Below, one piece after another: positions 21,818 through 30,619 of a DNA stretch of 62,848 nucleotides (position 1 is its first letter; each line of letters starts with the position of its first letter). The stretch is from Delftia acidovorans (GTDB lineage: Bacteria > Pseudomonadota > Gammaproteobacteria > Burkholderiales > Burkholderiaceae_C). The notes below the pieces were generated by a model. That model made no database searches, was not told the origin of the DNA, and saw nothing but the letters and a program-made list of their open reading frames with translations. The stretch is taken from assembly GCA_031286585.1 (NCBI GenBank), contig JAITUC010000001.1:1-62848 (forward strand). Direction: 5' to 3'. Made by a program: the position numbers and the translations under genes.

Positions 21818-23500
21818 TCAATCATTAGCGTAGATATCCACATCCTTGGTCTCGCGCAGGAACAGCGTGCCGATGATGGCCGTGGCGCCTGCGATGACGA
21901 TGGGGTACCAGAGGCCGCTGTACATGTTGCCGGTCTGGGCCACGATGGCGAAGGACATGGTGGGCAGCAGGCCGCCGAACCATCCATTGCCGATGTGATA
22001 CGGCAGGCTCATGGAGGTATAGCGGATGCGTGTGGGGAACAGCTCCACCAGCATGGCGGCGATGGGTCCGTAGACCATGGTCACGAGGATGACCAGGTAG
22101 GTCAGGATGGCGACCATCATCACCTTGTTCATCTTCGCGGGGTCGGCCTTGGTGGGATAGCCGTCCTCGGCCAGCACCTTGGCCACGGTCTTCTTGAACT
22201 CGGCGTCCTTGGCCTTGGCTTCCTCGGGGCTCAGGCCCTTGATGGAGAACGAGGGGATCTCGGTGCTGCCGATGCGGATGAAGGCCGTCTTGCCGGGCGC
22301 TGCGTCCTCGGAGTCATAGCTGACCGAGCCTGCGGCCAGCAGCTGCTTGGCCACGTCGCAGGAACTGGTGAACTTGGAGGTGCCTGTGGGATTGAACTGG
22401 AACGAGCACTCCTTGGGATCGGCGACGATGACCACCTTGCTCTTGGCCTGTGCCGCAGCCAGATCGGGGTTGGCCGCTTCGGTCAGCGCCTTGAACACGG
22501 GGAAGTAGGTCACCACGGCCAGTACGCAGCCCAGCATGATGATGGGCTTGCGGCCTATCTTGTCGGACAGCGAACCGAAGATCACGAAGAACGGCGTGCC
22601 GATGATCAGCGCCGCCGCGATCATGAGGTTGGCCGTCACCGCATCGACCTTGAGCTGCTGCGTCAGGAAGAACAGCGCATAGAACTGCCCCGTGTACCAG
22701 ACCACGGCCTGGCCGGCGGTCAGGCCGATCAGCGCCAGGATCACGATCTTGAGGTTGCGCCATTGGCCGAAGGACTCGGACAGCGGGGCCTTGGAGACCT
22801 TGCCTTCGGCCTTCATCTTCTGGAAGGCCGGCGACTCGGACAGTGTCATGCGGATCCACACCGAGATGCCCAGCAGCACGATGGACAGCAGGAAGGGAAT
22901 GCGCCAGCCCCAGTCCGCAAAGGCCTGCTCGCCGATGGAGGTGCGCACGCCCAGGATCACCAGCAGCGACAGGAACAGGCCCAGCGTTGCCGTGGTCTGG
23001 ATCCACGAGGTGTAGGCACCGCGCTTGCCGTGCGGCGCGTGCTCGGCCACGTAGGTGGCCGCACCGCCGTACTCGCCGCCCAGCGCCAGGCCCTGCAGCA
23101 TGCGCAGGCCGATGAGGATCACCGGCGCCGCCACGCCGATGCTGGCGTAGGTGGGCAGGATGCCGACGATGAAGGTGGACAGGCCCATGATCAGGATGGT
23201 CACGAGGAAGGTGTACTTGCGCCCGATCATGTCGCCCAGGCGCCCGAACACCAGCGCGCCGAAGGGCCGCACGATGAAGCCGGCCGCGAAGGCCAGCAGC
23301 GCGAAGATGAAGGCCGATCCCGCATCGAGCCCGCTGAAGAACTGCTTGGCGATGATGGCCGCCAGCGATCCGTAGAGATAGAAGTCGTACCACTCGAAAA
23401 CCGTGCCCAGCGACGAGGCAAAGATCACCTTGCGTTCTTCCGGAGTCATGGGCCGCGGGGTCGCCTTGACCCCCGCGCCTTGCGATGCGTTGATAGCCAT
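21818..23500 (-). CDS. MFS transporter, MHS family, with a periplasmic insertion
   Basis: A 560-residue proton symporter, about 120 longer than usual. Signatures: SSLGTVFEWYDFYLYG (helix 1), FGRLGDMIGRK (loop 2-3), FGSLSDKIGRK (loop 8-9). The extra length is a hydrophilic block at about residues 343-457 after predicted helix 9, which places it in the periplasm. It has two cysteines (C365, C381) and an acidic/Lys-rich second half. AAGGAGACAGAC precedes the ATG. Substrate unknown; MHS members carry dicarboxylates, shikimate or betaines. The gene is divergent from the DUF485/ActP operon 303 bp away. Confidence 0.87.
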   Translation of the reverse strand: MAINASQGAGVKATPRPMTPEERKVIFASSLGTVFEWYDFYLYGSLAAIIAKQFFSGLDAGSAFIFALLAFAAGFIVRPFGALVFGRLGDMIGRKYTFLVTILIMGLSTFIVGILPTYASIGVAAPVILIGLRMLQGLALGGEYGGAATYVAEHAPHGKRGAYTSWIQTTATLGLFLSLLVILGVRTSIGEQAFADWGWRIPFLLSIVLLGISVWIRMTLSESPAFQKMKAEGKVSKAPLSESFGQWRNLKIVILALIGLTAGQAVVWYTGQFYALFFLTQQLKVDAVTANLMIAAALIIGTPFFVIFGSLSDKIGRKPIIMLGCVLAVVTYFPVFKALTEAANPDLAAAQAKSKVVIVADPKECSFQFNPTGTSKFTSSCDVAKQLLAAGSVSYDSEDAAPGKTAFIRIGSTEIPSFSIKGLSPEEAKAKDAEFKKTVAKVLAEDGYPTKADPAKMNKVMMVAILTYLVILVTMVYGPIAAMLVELFPTRIRYTSMSLPYHIGNGWFGGLLPTMSFAIVAQTGNMYSGLWYPIVIAGATAIIGTLFLRETKDVDIYAND

Positions 23501-23803
23501 GTCTGTCTCCTTGATTTATTGAATATTTAGCGGGCTTGCCATAGGCCCGCCGATTCACTATCCGCCTGCCTGCTGACGCGAATCTGACTCACCTCTTACA
23601 GAAATTGACGGCGAACTGAACGATTTCTTACTAACTCAGCAGCAACCCTGATGCCGTCTTTTTCCATGTGAAAAGCACCGTAAAAACCCTGGCAAACCAT
23701 GCTGCACTGCGTAAGCACTCGGTCAGAAGCGCTTTCCAGAATGCGCCGCAAGGCTGCAGATCCATGGGGCTGCCGCCGCGATTCCAACTTCAGGAGACAA
23801 ACC
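23501..23803 (+). other. 303-base divergent promoter region of MHS transporter and DUF485-actP
   Basis: No gene is seen. The central part (about 23590-23700) is AT-richer and should hold both promoters. A TGGCA...TGC stretch near 23690 was considered as a sigma-54 promoter, but the GG to GC spacing is wrong. No clear operator was found. Confidence 0.5.
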
Positions 23804-24112
23804 ATGATCGATCCGGTGGTAGACAAGATTCAGCGCCATCCCAAATACCAGGAGCTGCGTGCCAGACGCAATCGCCTGGGCCTTTTTCTGACGCTGCTGA
23901 TGCTGGTCGTTTATTACGGCTATATCGCGCTGATTGCCTTCGACAAATCCTTTCTGGCCCAGCCCATTGGCGCGGGCGTGACCTCCCTGGGCATTCCGAT
24001 TGCCATGGGCGTGATCGTCTTCTCGGTGATCGTCACCGGCCTCTACGTGCGCCGCGCCAATGGCGAGTACGACAAGCTCACCCAGGACATCCTGAAGGAC
24101 GCCACGAAATGA
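23804..24112 (+). CDS. DUF485 membrane protein (YjcH family), ActP partner
   Basis: A 102-residue protein with two membrane helices (about 27-47 and 62-82). It begins [25 protein letters not shown], the characteristic DUF485 start. The family is almost always encoded just before the acetate permease ActP, as here, where the stop and start codons overlap (ATGA at 24109). CAGGAGACAAACC precedes the ATG at 23804. It probably assists or regulates ActP; its molecular role is not established. Confidence 0.9.
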   Translation: MIDPVVDKIQRHPKYQELRARRNRLGLFLTLLMLVVYYGYIALIAFDKSFLAQPIGAGVTSLGIPIAMGVIVFSVIVTGLYVRRANGEYDKLTQDILKDATK

Positions 24113-25842
24113 AGAATTCCGCACAACGCATGCTGCTGGCGCCCGCCGTGGCGCTGGCACTGACGGGGCCCGTGCTGGCCGCCGGCGGCGATGTCGGCGT
24201 GGCCGCCAAGCAGGCCACCAACTGGACCGCCATCATTCTTTTCACGGCCTTCGTCGTGGCCACGCTGTGGATCACCAAATGGGCCGCGGGCCGCACCAAG
24301 TCGGCCGCCGACTTCTATACGGCCGGTGGCGGCATCACGGGCTTCCAGAACGGCCTGGCGATTGCGGGCGACTACATGTCGGCCGCTTCCTTCCTGGGCA
24401 TTTCGGCCTCGGTCATGGCCAGCGGCTATGACGGCCTGATCTACTCCATCGGCTTCCTGGTGGGCTGGCCCATCCTGACCTTCCTGCTGGCCGAGCGCCT
24501 GCGCAACCTGGGCAAGTTCACCTTCGCCGACGTGGCAGGCTACCGTTTCTCCCAGACACCGTTCCGCGCCTTCGCGGCCAGCGGCACGCTGGTGGTGGTG
24601 GCCTTCTACCTGATCGCGCAGATGGTGGGCGCGGGCCAGTTGATCAAGCTGCTGTTCGGCCTGGACTACTGGATCGCCGTGGTGCTGGTGGGCGGCCTGA
24701 TGATGATCTACGTGCTGTTCGGCGGCATGACGGCCACGACCTGGGTGCAGATCATCAAGGCCTGCATGCTGCTGGCCGGCGTGACCTTCATGGGCTTCAT
24801 GGTGCTGGCCAAGTACGGCTTCAGCCCCGAGGCGCTGTTCGCCGAAGGCGTGCGCGTGCGCACCGAGATCGCCGCCAACAACGGCGCCGACCCCTCGGCC
24901 GCCGCCAAGGCGGGCCTGGCCATCATGGGCCCGGGCGGCTTCATCAAGGACCCGATCTCGGCCATCAGCTTCGGCATGGCGCTGATGTTCGGCACGCTGG
25001 GCCTGCCCCACATCCTGATGCGCTTCTTCACCGTGCCCGATGCCAAGGAAGCGCGCAAGAGCGTGTTCTGGGCCACGACCTGGATCGGCTACTTCTACGT
25101 GCTGATCTTCATCATCGGCTTCGGCGCCATCACCCTGGTGCTGACCAACCCCGAGATGGCCGATACGGTCAAGGGCGTGATCCACGGCGGCGCGGGCACG
25201 GCCAACATGGCGGCCGTGCTGGTGGCCAAGAGCGTGGGCGGCGACGTGTTCTACGGCTTCATCTCGGCCGTGGCCTTCGCCACCATCCTGGCCGTGGTCG
25301 CGGGCCTGACGCTGTCGGGCGCCTCGGCCGTGTCGCATGACCTCTACGCCACCGTGATCAAGAAGGGCAAGGCCGACAGCGCCGCCGAGCTGCGCGTCTC
25401 GCGCATCACCACGCTGACGCTGGGCGCCATCGCCGTGCTGCTGGGCATCGTGTTCGAGAAGCAGAACATCGCCTTCATGGTGTCGCTGGCCTTCGCGGTC
25501 GCGGCCTCGGCCAACTTCCCCCCGCTGCTGCTGTCGGTGCTGTGGAAGGACTGCACCACCAAGGGCGCGGTGATCGGCGGCTTCATGGGCCTGATCTCCT
25601 CGGTGGGCCTGACCGTGGTCTCGCCCCCGGTGTGGGAGGCCACGCTGGGCAACCCCGCAGGCTCGGCCTGGTTCCCCTACGCCTCGCCCGCGCTGTTCTC
25701 CATGACCATCGGCTTCTTGGGCGTGTGGCTGTTCTCGGTGCTCGACAAGAGTGCCCAGGCCGCCAAGGAACGCGCCATCTTCCCCGCGCAGCAGGTGCGC
25801 TCGGAGACAGGCCTGGGCGCCTCGGGGGCCTCGGGCCACTGA
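24109..25842 (+). CDS. actP: Cation/acetate symporter ActP
   Basis: A 577-residue SSS-family symporter that imports acetate and related short carboxylates. It starts with a cleavable-looking signal ([18 protein letters not shown]...LAAGG), as in E. coli ActP, followed by thirteen or so helices. [21 protein letters not shown] and [13 protein letters not shown] are diagnostic. It overlaps the DUF485 gene by four bases and is therefore translationally coupled. No acetyl-CoA synthetase gene is adjacent. A terminator follows at 25864. Confidence 0.93.
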   Translation: MKNSAQRMLLAPAVALALTGPVLAAGGDVGVAAKQATNWTAIILFTAFVVATLWITKWAAGRTKSAADFYTAGGGITGFQNGLAIAGDYMSAASFLGISASVMASGYDGLIYSIGFLVGWPILTFLLAERLRNLGKFTFADVAGYRFSQTPFRAFAASGTLVVVAFYLIAQMVGAGQLIKLLFGLDYWIAVVLVGGLMMIYVLFGGMTATTWVQIIKACMLLAGVTFMGFMVLAKYGFSPEALFAEGVRVRTEIAANNGADPSAAAKAGLAIMGPGGFIKDPISAISFGMALMFGTLGLPHILMRFFTVPDAKEARKSVFWATTWIGYFYVLIFIIGFGAITLVLTNPEMADTVKGVIHGGAGTANMAAVLVAKSVGGDVFYGFISAVAFATILAVVAGLTLSGASAVSHDLYATVIKKGKADSAAELRVSRITTLTLGAIAVLLGIVFEKQNIAFMVSLAFAVAASANFPPLLLSVLWKDCTTKGAVIGGFMGLISSVGLTVVSPPVWEATLGNPAGSAWFPYASPALFSMTIGFLGVWLFSVLDKSAQAAKERAIFPAQQVRSETGLGASGASGH

Positions 25843-25863
25843 GCTGCGCAAGCTGCCATCATG

Positions 25864-25892
25864 AAAAGCCGGGCCATGCGCCCGGCTTTTTC
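25864..25892 (+). terminator. Terminator of DUF485-actP
   Basis: Stem AAAGCCGGGC/GCCCGGCTTT with a short CATGC loop and a T run, 22 bases after the actP stop. Confidence 0.85.
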
Positions 25893-26051
25893 GTTGCCGC
25901 AGCAGCAGCCGCGCTCAGATTGATCGGCTGGAGAAGGCGCCTGATCGGATATGCGATGGCCGGCGCCGTCCAGGCCTCTAGACTTGCGGGGTCTGCACAG
26001 CTTCGCCTGTGCAGCACGGCTTCCCTCTTCAACGCACAGGACAGATCCGAC

Positions 26052-26687
26052 ATGCAACTCATCAGCCAAAGCTTCCAGGACGGCCAGGCGATTCCCGGCG
26101 AATTCGCGTTCGCGGTGCCCGATGCGGCCACGCACGTGGCGCTGTCGTCCAACCGCAACCCGCACCTGGCCTGGAGCGGCGCGCCCGCAGGCACGCAGTC
26201 CTTCGTCGTGGTCTGCCATGACCCGGACGTGCCCAGCCGCGGCGACGATGTGAACCAGGAAGGCCGCGAAGTGCCGGCCAGCCTGCCGCGCGTGGACTTC
26301 TTCCACTGGCTGCTGCTGGACATTCCGGCCACCACCACCGAGATCGCCGCAGGCGCCCAGTCCGAGGGCGTCACGCCGCGCGGCAAGAGCGGCCCGGCAG
26401 CCCCCGGCGGCCTGCGCCACGGCATCAACGACTACACGGGCTGGTTCGCGGGCGACGAGCAGATGAAGGGCGACTACTTCGGCTACGACGGCCCCTGCCC
26501 TCCGTGGAACGACAGCATCGTCCACCACTACGTCTTCACCGTCTATGCGCTGGCCACGCCCACGCTGGCGGTCTCGGGCGAGCTGACCGGCGCCAATGTG
26601 CGCGCGGCGCTGCAAGCCGGCCAGGTGCTGGGCAAGGCCAGCATCACCGGCCTGTACAGCCTGAACCCTGCGGTCTCCGCCGCTTGA
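26052..26687 (+). CDS. YbhB/YbcL-like PEBP family protein
   Basis: A 211-residue phosphatidylethanolamine-binding-protein fold. The ligand-pocket stretches SFVVVCHDPDVPSRGDD and FFHWLLLDIPATTTEI, then HHYVFTVYAL, are conserved in the bacterial Raf-kinase-inhibitor-like group. There is no signal peptide, so it is cytoplasmic. The longer insertions (ARG-rich loop with RGKSGPAAPGG) are common in beta-proteobacterial members. Physiological ligand unknown. It has its own upstream space of 209 bases after the actP terminator and converges on the exonuclease gene. Confidence 0.85.
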   Translation: MQLISQSFQDGQAIPGEFAFAVPDAATHVALSSNRNPHLAWSGAPAGTQSFVVVCHDPDVPSRGDDVNQEGREVPASLPRVDFFHWLLLDIPATTTEIAAGAQSEGVTPRGKSGPAAPGGLRHGINDYTGWFAGDEQMKGDYFGYDGPCPPWNDSIVHHYVFTVYALATPTLAVSGELTGANVRAALQAGQVLGKASITGLYSLNPAVSAA

Positions 26688-26708
26688 GCGAACGCCTTTC
26701 CGGGCGCC

Positions 26709-27362
26709 CTACGTCGCGCCGGCCAGCCTGCGCAGCTTGATGAAGGCCAGCGCCGCCATCACGGCGTCGTTGAGCGCGTCGTGGGCCTCGCGCCGGGGCA
26801 GGCCCAGGTCGGCCATCAGCGTGGCAAAGCGCAGGTCGATCTCGGGCGCCTGCTGCTGCCAGGGCAGCAATTGCCGGAAGCGGTGGTCGTAGTAGAGGGC
26901 CGAGACCTCGATGCGCTCGTTGGGCAGGCCCGTGCCCAGCCAGGGGCGCAGCCCGCGCTCGATCATGGCCACGTCGAATTCCAGGTAGTAGCCGACCAGC
27001 GGGCGGCTGCCGATGAAGCGCAGCAGCTGCGCCAGCGCGTCCTCGATGGCCAGGCCCCGGGCCAGGTCCCGCTCGCGCAGGCGGTGGATGCGCACGCTGT
27101 CGCCAGGCACGCTGCGCGAGGGGCGCACCAGCAGTTCCAGGCGCTCGCTGGACAGGATGCGCTCGCCCACGATGCGCACGGCGCCGATGGAGATGATCTG
27201 GTCGCAGCGCACATCCAGGCCCGTGGTCTCGCAGTCCAGCGCCACCCATTCGCCGGGCGGCGGCGCGTCGAAGAGAAAGGCATAGGCCGGGTCCGCCAGC
27301 CTGCGCCGCTGCCAGTTGCGCCGCAGGCCCGCCACCCAGCGCTGCAAGGGCACCGCGCTCAT
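26709..27362 (-). CDS. DEDDh 3'-5' exonuclease (DnaQ-like)
   Basis: A 217-residue exonuclease of the DnaQ fold. Catalytic residues are visible: D43 and E45 in VALDCETTGLD, D130 in YYLEFDVAMI, H194 and D199 in REAHDALNDA. It could degrade DNA or short RNA; by itself the family does not say which. Its ATG overlaps the stop of the upstream nucleotidyltransferase-like gene (ATGA, 27359-27362), so the two are coupled. An N-terminal basic stretch (LRRNWQRRRL) may bind nucleic acid. This pair beside actP recurs in other Proteobacteria (from memory). Confidence 0.88.
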   Translation of the reverse strand: MSAVPLQRWVAGLRRNWQRRRLADPAYAFLFDAPPPGEWVALDCETTGLDVRCDQIISIGAVRIVGERILSSERLELLVRPSRSVPGDSVRIHRLRERDLARGLAIEDALAQLLRFIGSRPLVGYYLEFDVAMIERGLRPWLGTGLPNERIEVSALYYDHRFRQLLPWQQQAPEIDLRFATLMADLGLPRREAHDALNDAVMAALAFIKLRRLAGAT

Positions 27363-29212
27363 ACGGCATCCAGCCGCAGGCGCTGGCGAAGCAACTCGCG
27401 GAAGCGCCGCACCACGGCCAGCGTGTCCTTGAGCAGGTCGCGCTCCAGGCTGCTCAGGCGGGCCGGGTCCACATGACCGGTGACGGGGCGGCCCAGGTCG
27501 ATCTCTGCCAGTCCCGCCTGCAGGCGCAGGCCCATGAGGAAATGCAGGCCCTGGAGCAGCTCCTGGCCCTGGGCGCCGTCGAGCACGCCCCTGTCCACCA
27601 GGGCCGCGATGCGCTCGGCCGTGCCGGTGGCGGCGATGCGCTGGGACAGCGCCAGGCTGCGCACGCCATGCACGATGGGGAAGATGCCGGCCTTCTTGAG
27701 GTGCACGGGCGCGCCCTCGCCGCCGCGCCCCAGCAACCGCTCCCACCAGCTGCCCGGCTCGTGCGCGAAGGCATCGACGGCCGAGGCGAAGCGCGCCACC
27801 TGGGCATCGCTGTCCAGGGCCAGCGCCATCAGGTCGCGCCGCGCCGTGGCCAGCAGCGCGGCATCGCCCGCCACGGCATGGGCGTCCAGGAAGATCGCCA
27901 GGTGCATGAGGCCCTCGGGGCCGGGCAGGATCAGCCATTCGCGCACCTGCCTGCCGAAGCTGGCCACCGTGCCGCGCCATTGCGGGTTGCTGAGCATGAT
28001 GCCGCCCGGGCATTCGGGGTAGCCGAAGCGCTGCAGCTGCGCGGAAAAGCGCGCGCAGATGGCATCGAGGTCCCGGGGCGGCGCATAGCCGTCGCGCAGC
28101 AGCAGGCCGTTGTCCTGGTCGGTCTTGAGCAACTGCTCGCCGCGCCCCTCGCTGCCCATGACGAAGAGGCAGCTGTGGGCCACCAGGTCCGGGGGCGCCA
28201 GCATCTGCCAGGCACGCTCGAACAGGCGCGCATTGAGCTGCTGCACCAGCCGCGCCATCAGGGCCACCCGCGTGCCGCCCCGGTGCAGCGCGGCCACCAG
28301 GCGCGTGATCTGGGCGGCGGCCTGCTCCAGCGCCTGCAGGTCGGCGGCCTGCTCGATCTGCACGGTGATCAGGTGGGAGTGGTTGGCCAGGAAACTGAAC
28401 AGGTCCAACGCCTCCAGGATGCCCAGCACCTGGCCCTGTGCATCCAGCACGGCCAGCCGGTGCACGCGCGCGCGCAGCAGCACGACCAGGGCGTCGCCCA
28501 GCTGGTCGTCGGCGCGCACGGTGACCACGGGCTGGCTGGCGAATTCGCCCACGGCCAGCCGGTCCAGCGGGCGGCCGTCGAGGATGGCGCGCTGCAGCGT
28601 GGTGCCCGTGAAAATGCCCAGGCCGCCCTGCGGCAGTCCTGAGACCAGCACGCTGGTCGTGCGCTCGGCATGGAACAGGCGCACCACGGAGACGATGTCG
28701 GTGGCCGCATCCACGACATGGGCGGCACGCAGGTAGGCCTGGTCCACGCGCGCCAGCGTCAGCGACTGCAATTCATGCCGGTCGGCGCGCTGGGCCAATG
28801 TGCCCAGCTTGTGGCCCAGGTCGGAGAACAGCAGGGCGCCAAAGGCCGTGTTGCGCGCGATCAGCTCGCCCACGGTTTCGCGCGCAAGCTGGTAGGCGAT
28901 GAGTTCCTCGGCCACGGTGAAGCGGCTGCCCGTGCGGCCGGCCACGAGGGCGCGGCCGTCGAAGCTGTCGTCGGGGCCGTAGCTGGCCAGCACCTCGTCG
29001 CCCTCGGTCTGCACCACATGGCCCTTGATGATGACGAACAGGTGGGAGGGCACCGAGCCCGCGTCCAGCACCACGGCACCCTCGGGGAAGTAGGCGATGT
29101 CCACGCCCTCGCGCACCAGCGCCTGCTCGTCGGGCGTGAGGCAGTCGAAGGGCGAAGCGGCGAAGTTGAAGGCGTTGGGCATGGGGCGGGGCCGTTGTTC
29201 CAGCCCCGCCAT
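27359..29212 (-). CDS. cNMP-binding/CBS/DUF294 putative nucleotidyltransferase
   Basis: A 617-residue multidomain signalling protein: a cyclic-nucleotide-binding (CAP_ED) domain at about 20-135, two CBS domains at about 160-285, a GlnD-like nucleotidyltransferase domain (DUF294) at about 310-450 with GSEGRGEQ (353-360) and TDQDN (364-368, metal-binding Asp residues), and a helical DUF294 C-terminal domain to 610. Families suggest it senses cNMP and adenylates and transfers a nucleotide to a protein target, but no target is known. The start at 29212 has GAAGG upstream; it lies one base before the preceding gene's stop codon. It is coupled to the exonuclease downstream. Confidence 0.85.
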   Translation of the reverse strand: MAGLEQRPRPMPNAFNFAASPFDCLTPDEQALVREGVDIAYFPEGAVVLDAGSVPSHLFVIIKGHVVQTEGDEVLASYGPDDSFDGRALVAGRTGSRFTVAEELIAYQLARETVGELIARNTAFGALLFSDLGHKLGTLAQRADRHELQSLTLARVDQAYLRAAHVVDAATDIVSVVRLFHAERTTSVLVSGLPQGGLGIFTGTTLQRAILDGRPLDRLAVGEFASQPVVTVRADDQLGDALVVLLRARVHRLAVLDAQGQVLGILEALDLFSFLANHSHLITVQIEQAADLQALEQAAAQITRLVAALHRGGTRVALMARLVQQLNARLFERAWQMLAPPDLVAHSCLFVMGSEGRGEQLLKTDQDNGLLLRDGYAPPRDLDAICARFSAQLQRFGYPECPGGIMLSNPQWRGTVASFGRQVREWLILPGPEGLMHLAIFLDAHAVAGDAALLATARRDLMALALDSDAQVARFASAVDAFAHEPGSWWERLLGRGGEGAPVHLKKAGIFPIVHGVRSLALSQRIAATGTAERIAALVDRGVLDGAQGQELLQGLHFLMGLRLQAGLAEIDLGRPVTGHVDPARLSSLERDLLKDTLAVVRRFRELLRQRLRLDAV

Positions 29213-29848
29213 TCAAACCTTCAGTCCTTGCTCCACGCTTGCAGCCGCGTCCCAGTGGTTGTCGAACCAGCCATCGCCTTGCAGGTAGGAGCGCAGCATG
29301 GGCAGGCTGTCCAGGCCCCAGAAGAGGCGGCCATCGACTTCCCAGGCCGGCACGCCGAACAGGCCTTGCGCGGCCGCGGCGTCGGTGTTCTCGCGCAGCA
29401 GGCGCCTGGCCTTGTCCGCCGCATCCGTGCGCAGCTGCGGCGCCAGCGTGGCGCGCAGTACGTCGAGCCGCGCGGGGTCCAGCGCGTCGGCACCGCCCAG
29501 CCAGACATGGCGCAGCACCGCGTCCGCCACAAAGCGGTTGATGGTGCCGTCATCGCTGCACTCCAGCGCCAGGCGCAGCAGTGGCAGCGGATTGAACGGA
29601 TGGCGGGCCGGCATGTCCAGCCCCACGCCCGAGGCGTGGCCCAGCCAGCTCACATGGCGGTAGGTCCATTCGCGCTTGCCTGCGATGCCGGCCGGTCCCG
29701 GGTTGGCGTGGCGCTGCAGCAGCGCGCCCAGCAGCACGGGGCGGTACTGCATGTGGTGGCTGATGCCCTGCAGCGCCTGCGGCAGTTGCGCGAACGCCAG
29801 CCAGGCATAGGGCGAGATGAAGTCGAGATGGAAGGTGATCTGCTTCAT
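29213..29848 (-). CDS. 2-Hydroxychromene-2-carboxylate isomerase-like (DsbA fold, kappa-class GST)
   Basis: A 211-residue thioredoxin-fold protein. LDFISPYAWLA carries Ser12, which replaces the Cys of DsbA and activates glutathione in HCCA isomerases. GVPAWEVDGRLFWGLDSLPML is the conserved C-terminal glutathione-binding region. In naphthalene pathways the enzyme isomerises 2-hydroxychromene-2-carboxylate, but no aromatic pathway genes are adjacent here, so the real substrate is open. It sits in a tightly packed operon between DUF1289 and the DUF294 gene. Confidence 0.82.
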   Translation of the reverse strand: MKQITFHLDFISPYAWLAFAQLPQALQGISHHMQYRPVLLGALLQRHANPGPAGIAGKREWTYRHVSWLGHASGVGLDMPARHPFNPLPLLRLALECSDDGTINRFVADAVLRHVWLGGADALDPARLDVLRATLAPQLRTDAADKARRLLRENTDAAAAQGLFGVPAWEVDGRLFWGLDSLPMLRSYLQGDGWFDNHWDAAASVEQGLKV

Positions 29849-29871
29849 GGCGGGTGCGTCGTGATGGGGAT

Positions 29872-30117
29872 CTAGGGTGCTGTGACCGCGATACCTGCGC
29901 GCTCCAGCAGCGCGTTCCAGATAGCCAGGCGCTGCGGCGCATCGGACTTGGACCAGGCGCGGATCTCGTCGATGGTGCGAAAGCACCCTTCGCAATGGCT
30001 GCGGTCCGGCGTCATGCGGCAGACCGAGATGCAGGGCGAAGGCACGGGCTCCTCTTCGGCACGCGGAGCGTATGCGGCACGGGCCTTCTGGGCCAGCATT
30101 TCCTTGGGGCCCATCAT
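29872..30117 (-). CDS. DUF1289 cysteine-cluster protein
   Basis: An 81-residue protein with the four-Cys pattern of DUF1289 (C29-x3-C33-x8-C42-x2-C45, in PCISVCRM and CEGCFRTIDEI), which probably binds a metal or Fe-S centre. Function unknown. Its ATG overlaps the preceding stop (ATGA at 30114-30117), so it is translated with the YbaK-like gene. Confidence 0.82.
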   Translation of the reverse strand: MMGPKEMLAQKARAAYAPRAEEEPVPSPCISVCRMTPDRSHCEGCFRTIDEIRAWSKSDAPQRLAIWNALLERAGIAVTAP

Positions 30118-30617
30118 GCTGCCACCTCCTGCACCACGTCGGCCCAGGGCGCGCCGGCCAGCAGTTGCAATGCGGCCGGCGTGGCCGCGAACACCGCATG
30201 CGGATGGCCTGCTGCCGCCCAGACGGTGTCGAAACGCTGCAGTTCCCGGTCCACCAGGGTCACGGGCGTGTTGGCATGGGCCACGGGGCTGACGCCGCCG
30301 ATGGAAAAGCCCGTCTGCGCCTTGACGAAGTCGGCGTCGGCACGGCCCACGGGGCCGACCAGGGCAGCGACTTTCTTCTCGTCCACGCGGCGGTCGCCCG
30401 AGGCCACGACCAGCACGGCCACGCCGTCGCTGCGGCGGCGGAAGATGATGCTCTTGGCCACCTGGCCCACGAGGATGCCCAGTTGGTCGGCCGCTTCCTG
30501 GGCCGTGCGCGCGGCGCCGTCCAGCATGCGCGGTCCCTCGCCGTGGCCGGCCTGCTGCAGGAAGGCCGCCACGCGCTGCACGCCTTCGGGAAGATGGTGG
30601 AGTTCAGATCCGCACAT
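30114..30617 (-). CDS. YbaK/ProX-type aminoacyl-tRNA deacylase
   Basis: A 167-residue protein of the YbaK/INS superfamily, which hydrolyses mischarged tRNA (for example Cys- or Ala-tRNAPro) in trans. Conserved features are GQVAKSIIFR, with the catalytic Lys near 54, and the loop GGVSPVAH. The start at 30617 is chosen for its GAGG box; another in-frame ATG lies six codons upstream, within the HMG-CoA lyase tail. Which tRNA it edits is not readable. Confidence 0.83.
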   Translation of the reverse strand: MCGSELHHLPEGVQRVAAFLQQAGHGEGPRMLDGAARTAQEAADQLGILVGQVAKSIIFRRRSDGVAVLVVASGDRRVDEKKVAALVGPVGRADADFVKAQTGFSIGGVSPVAHANTPVTLVDRELQRFDTVWAAAGHPHAVFAATPAALQLLAGAPWADVVQEVAA

Positions 30618-30619
30618 GC

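Noticed and set aside
23680..23710. Sigma-54-like promoter (TGGCA ... TGC) before DUF485-actP
   Set aside because: The spacing between the GG and GC elements is 8 or 11 bases instead of 10.
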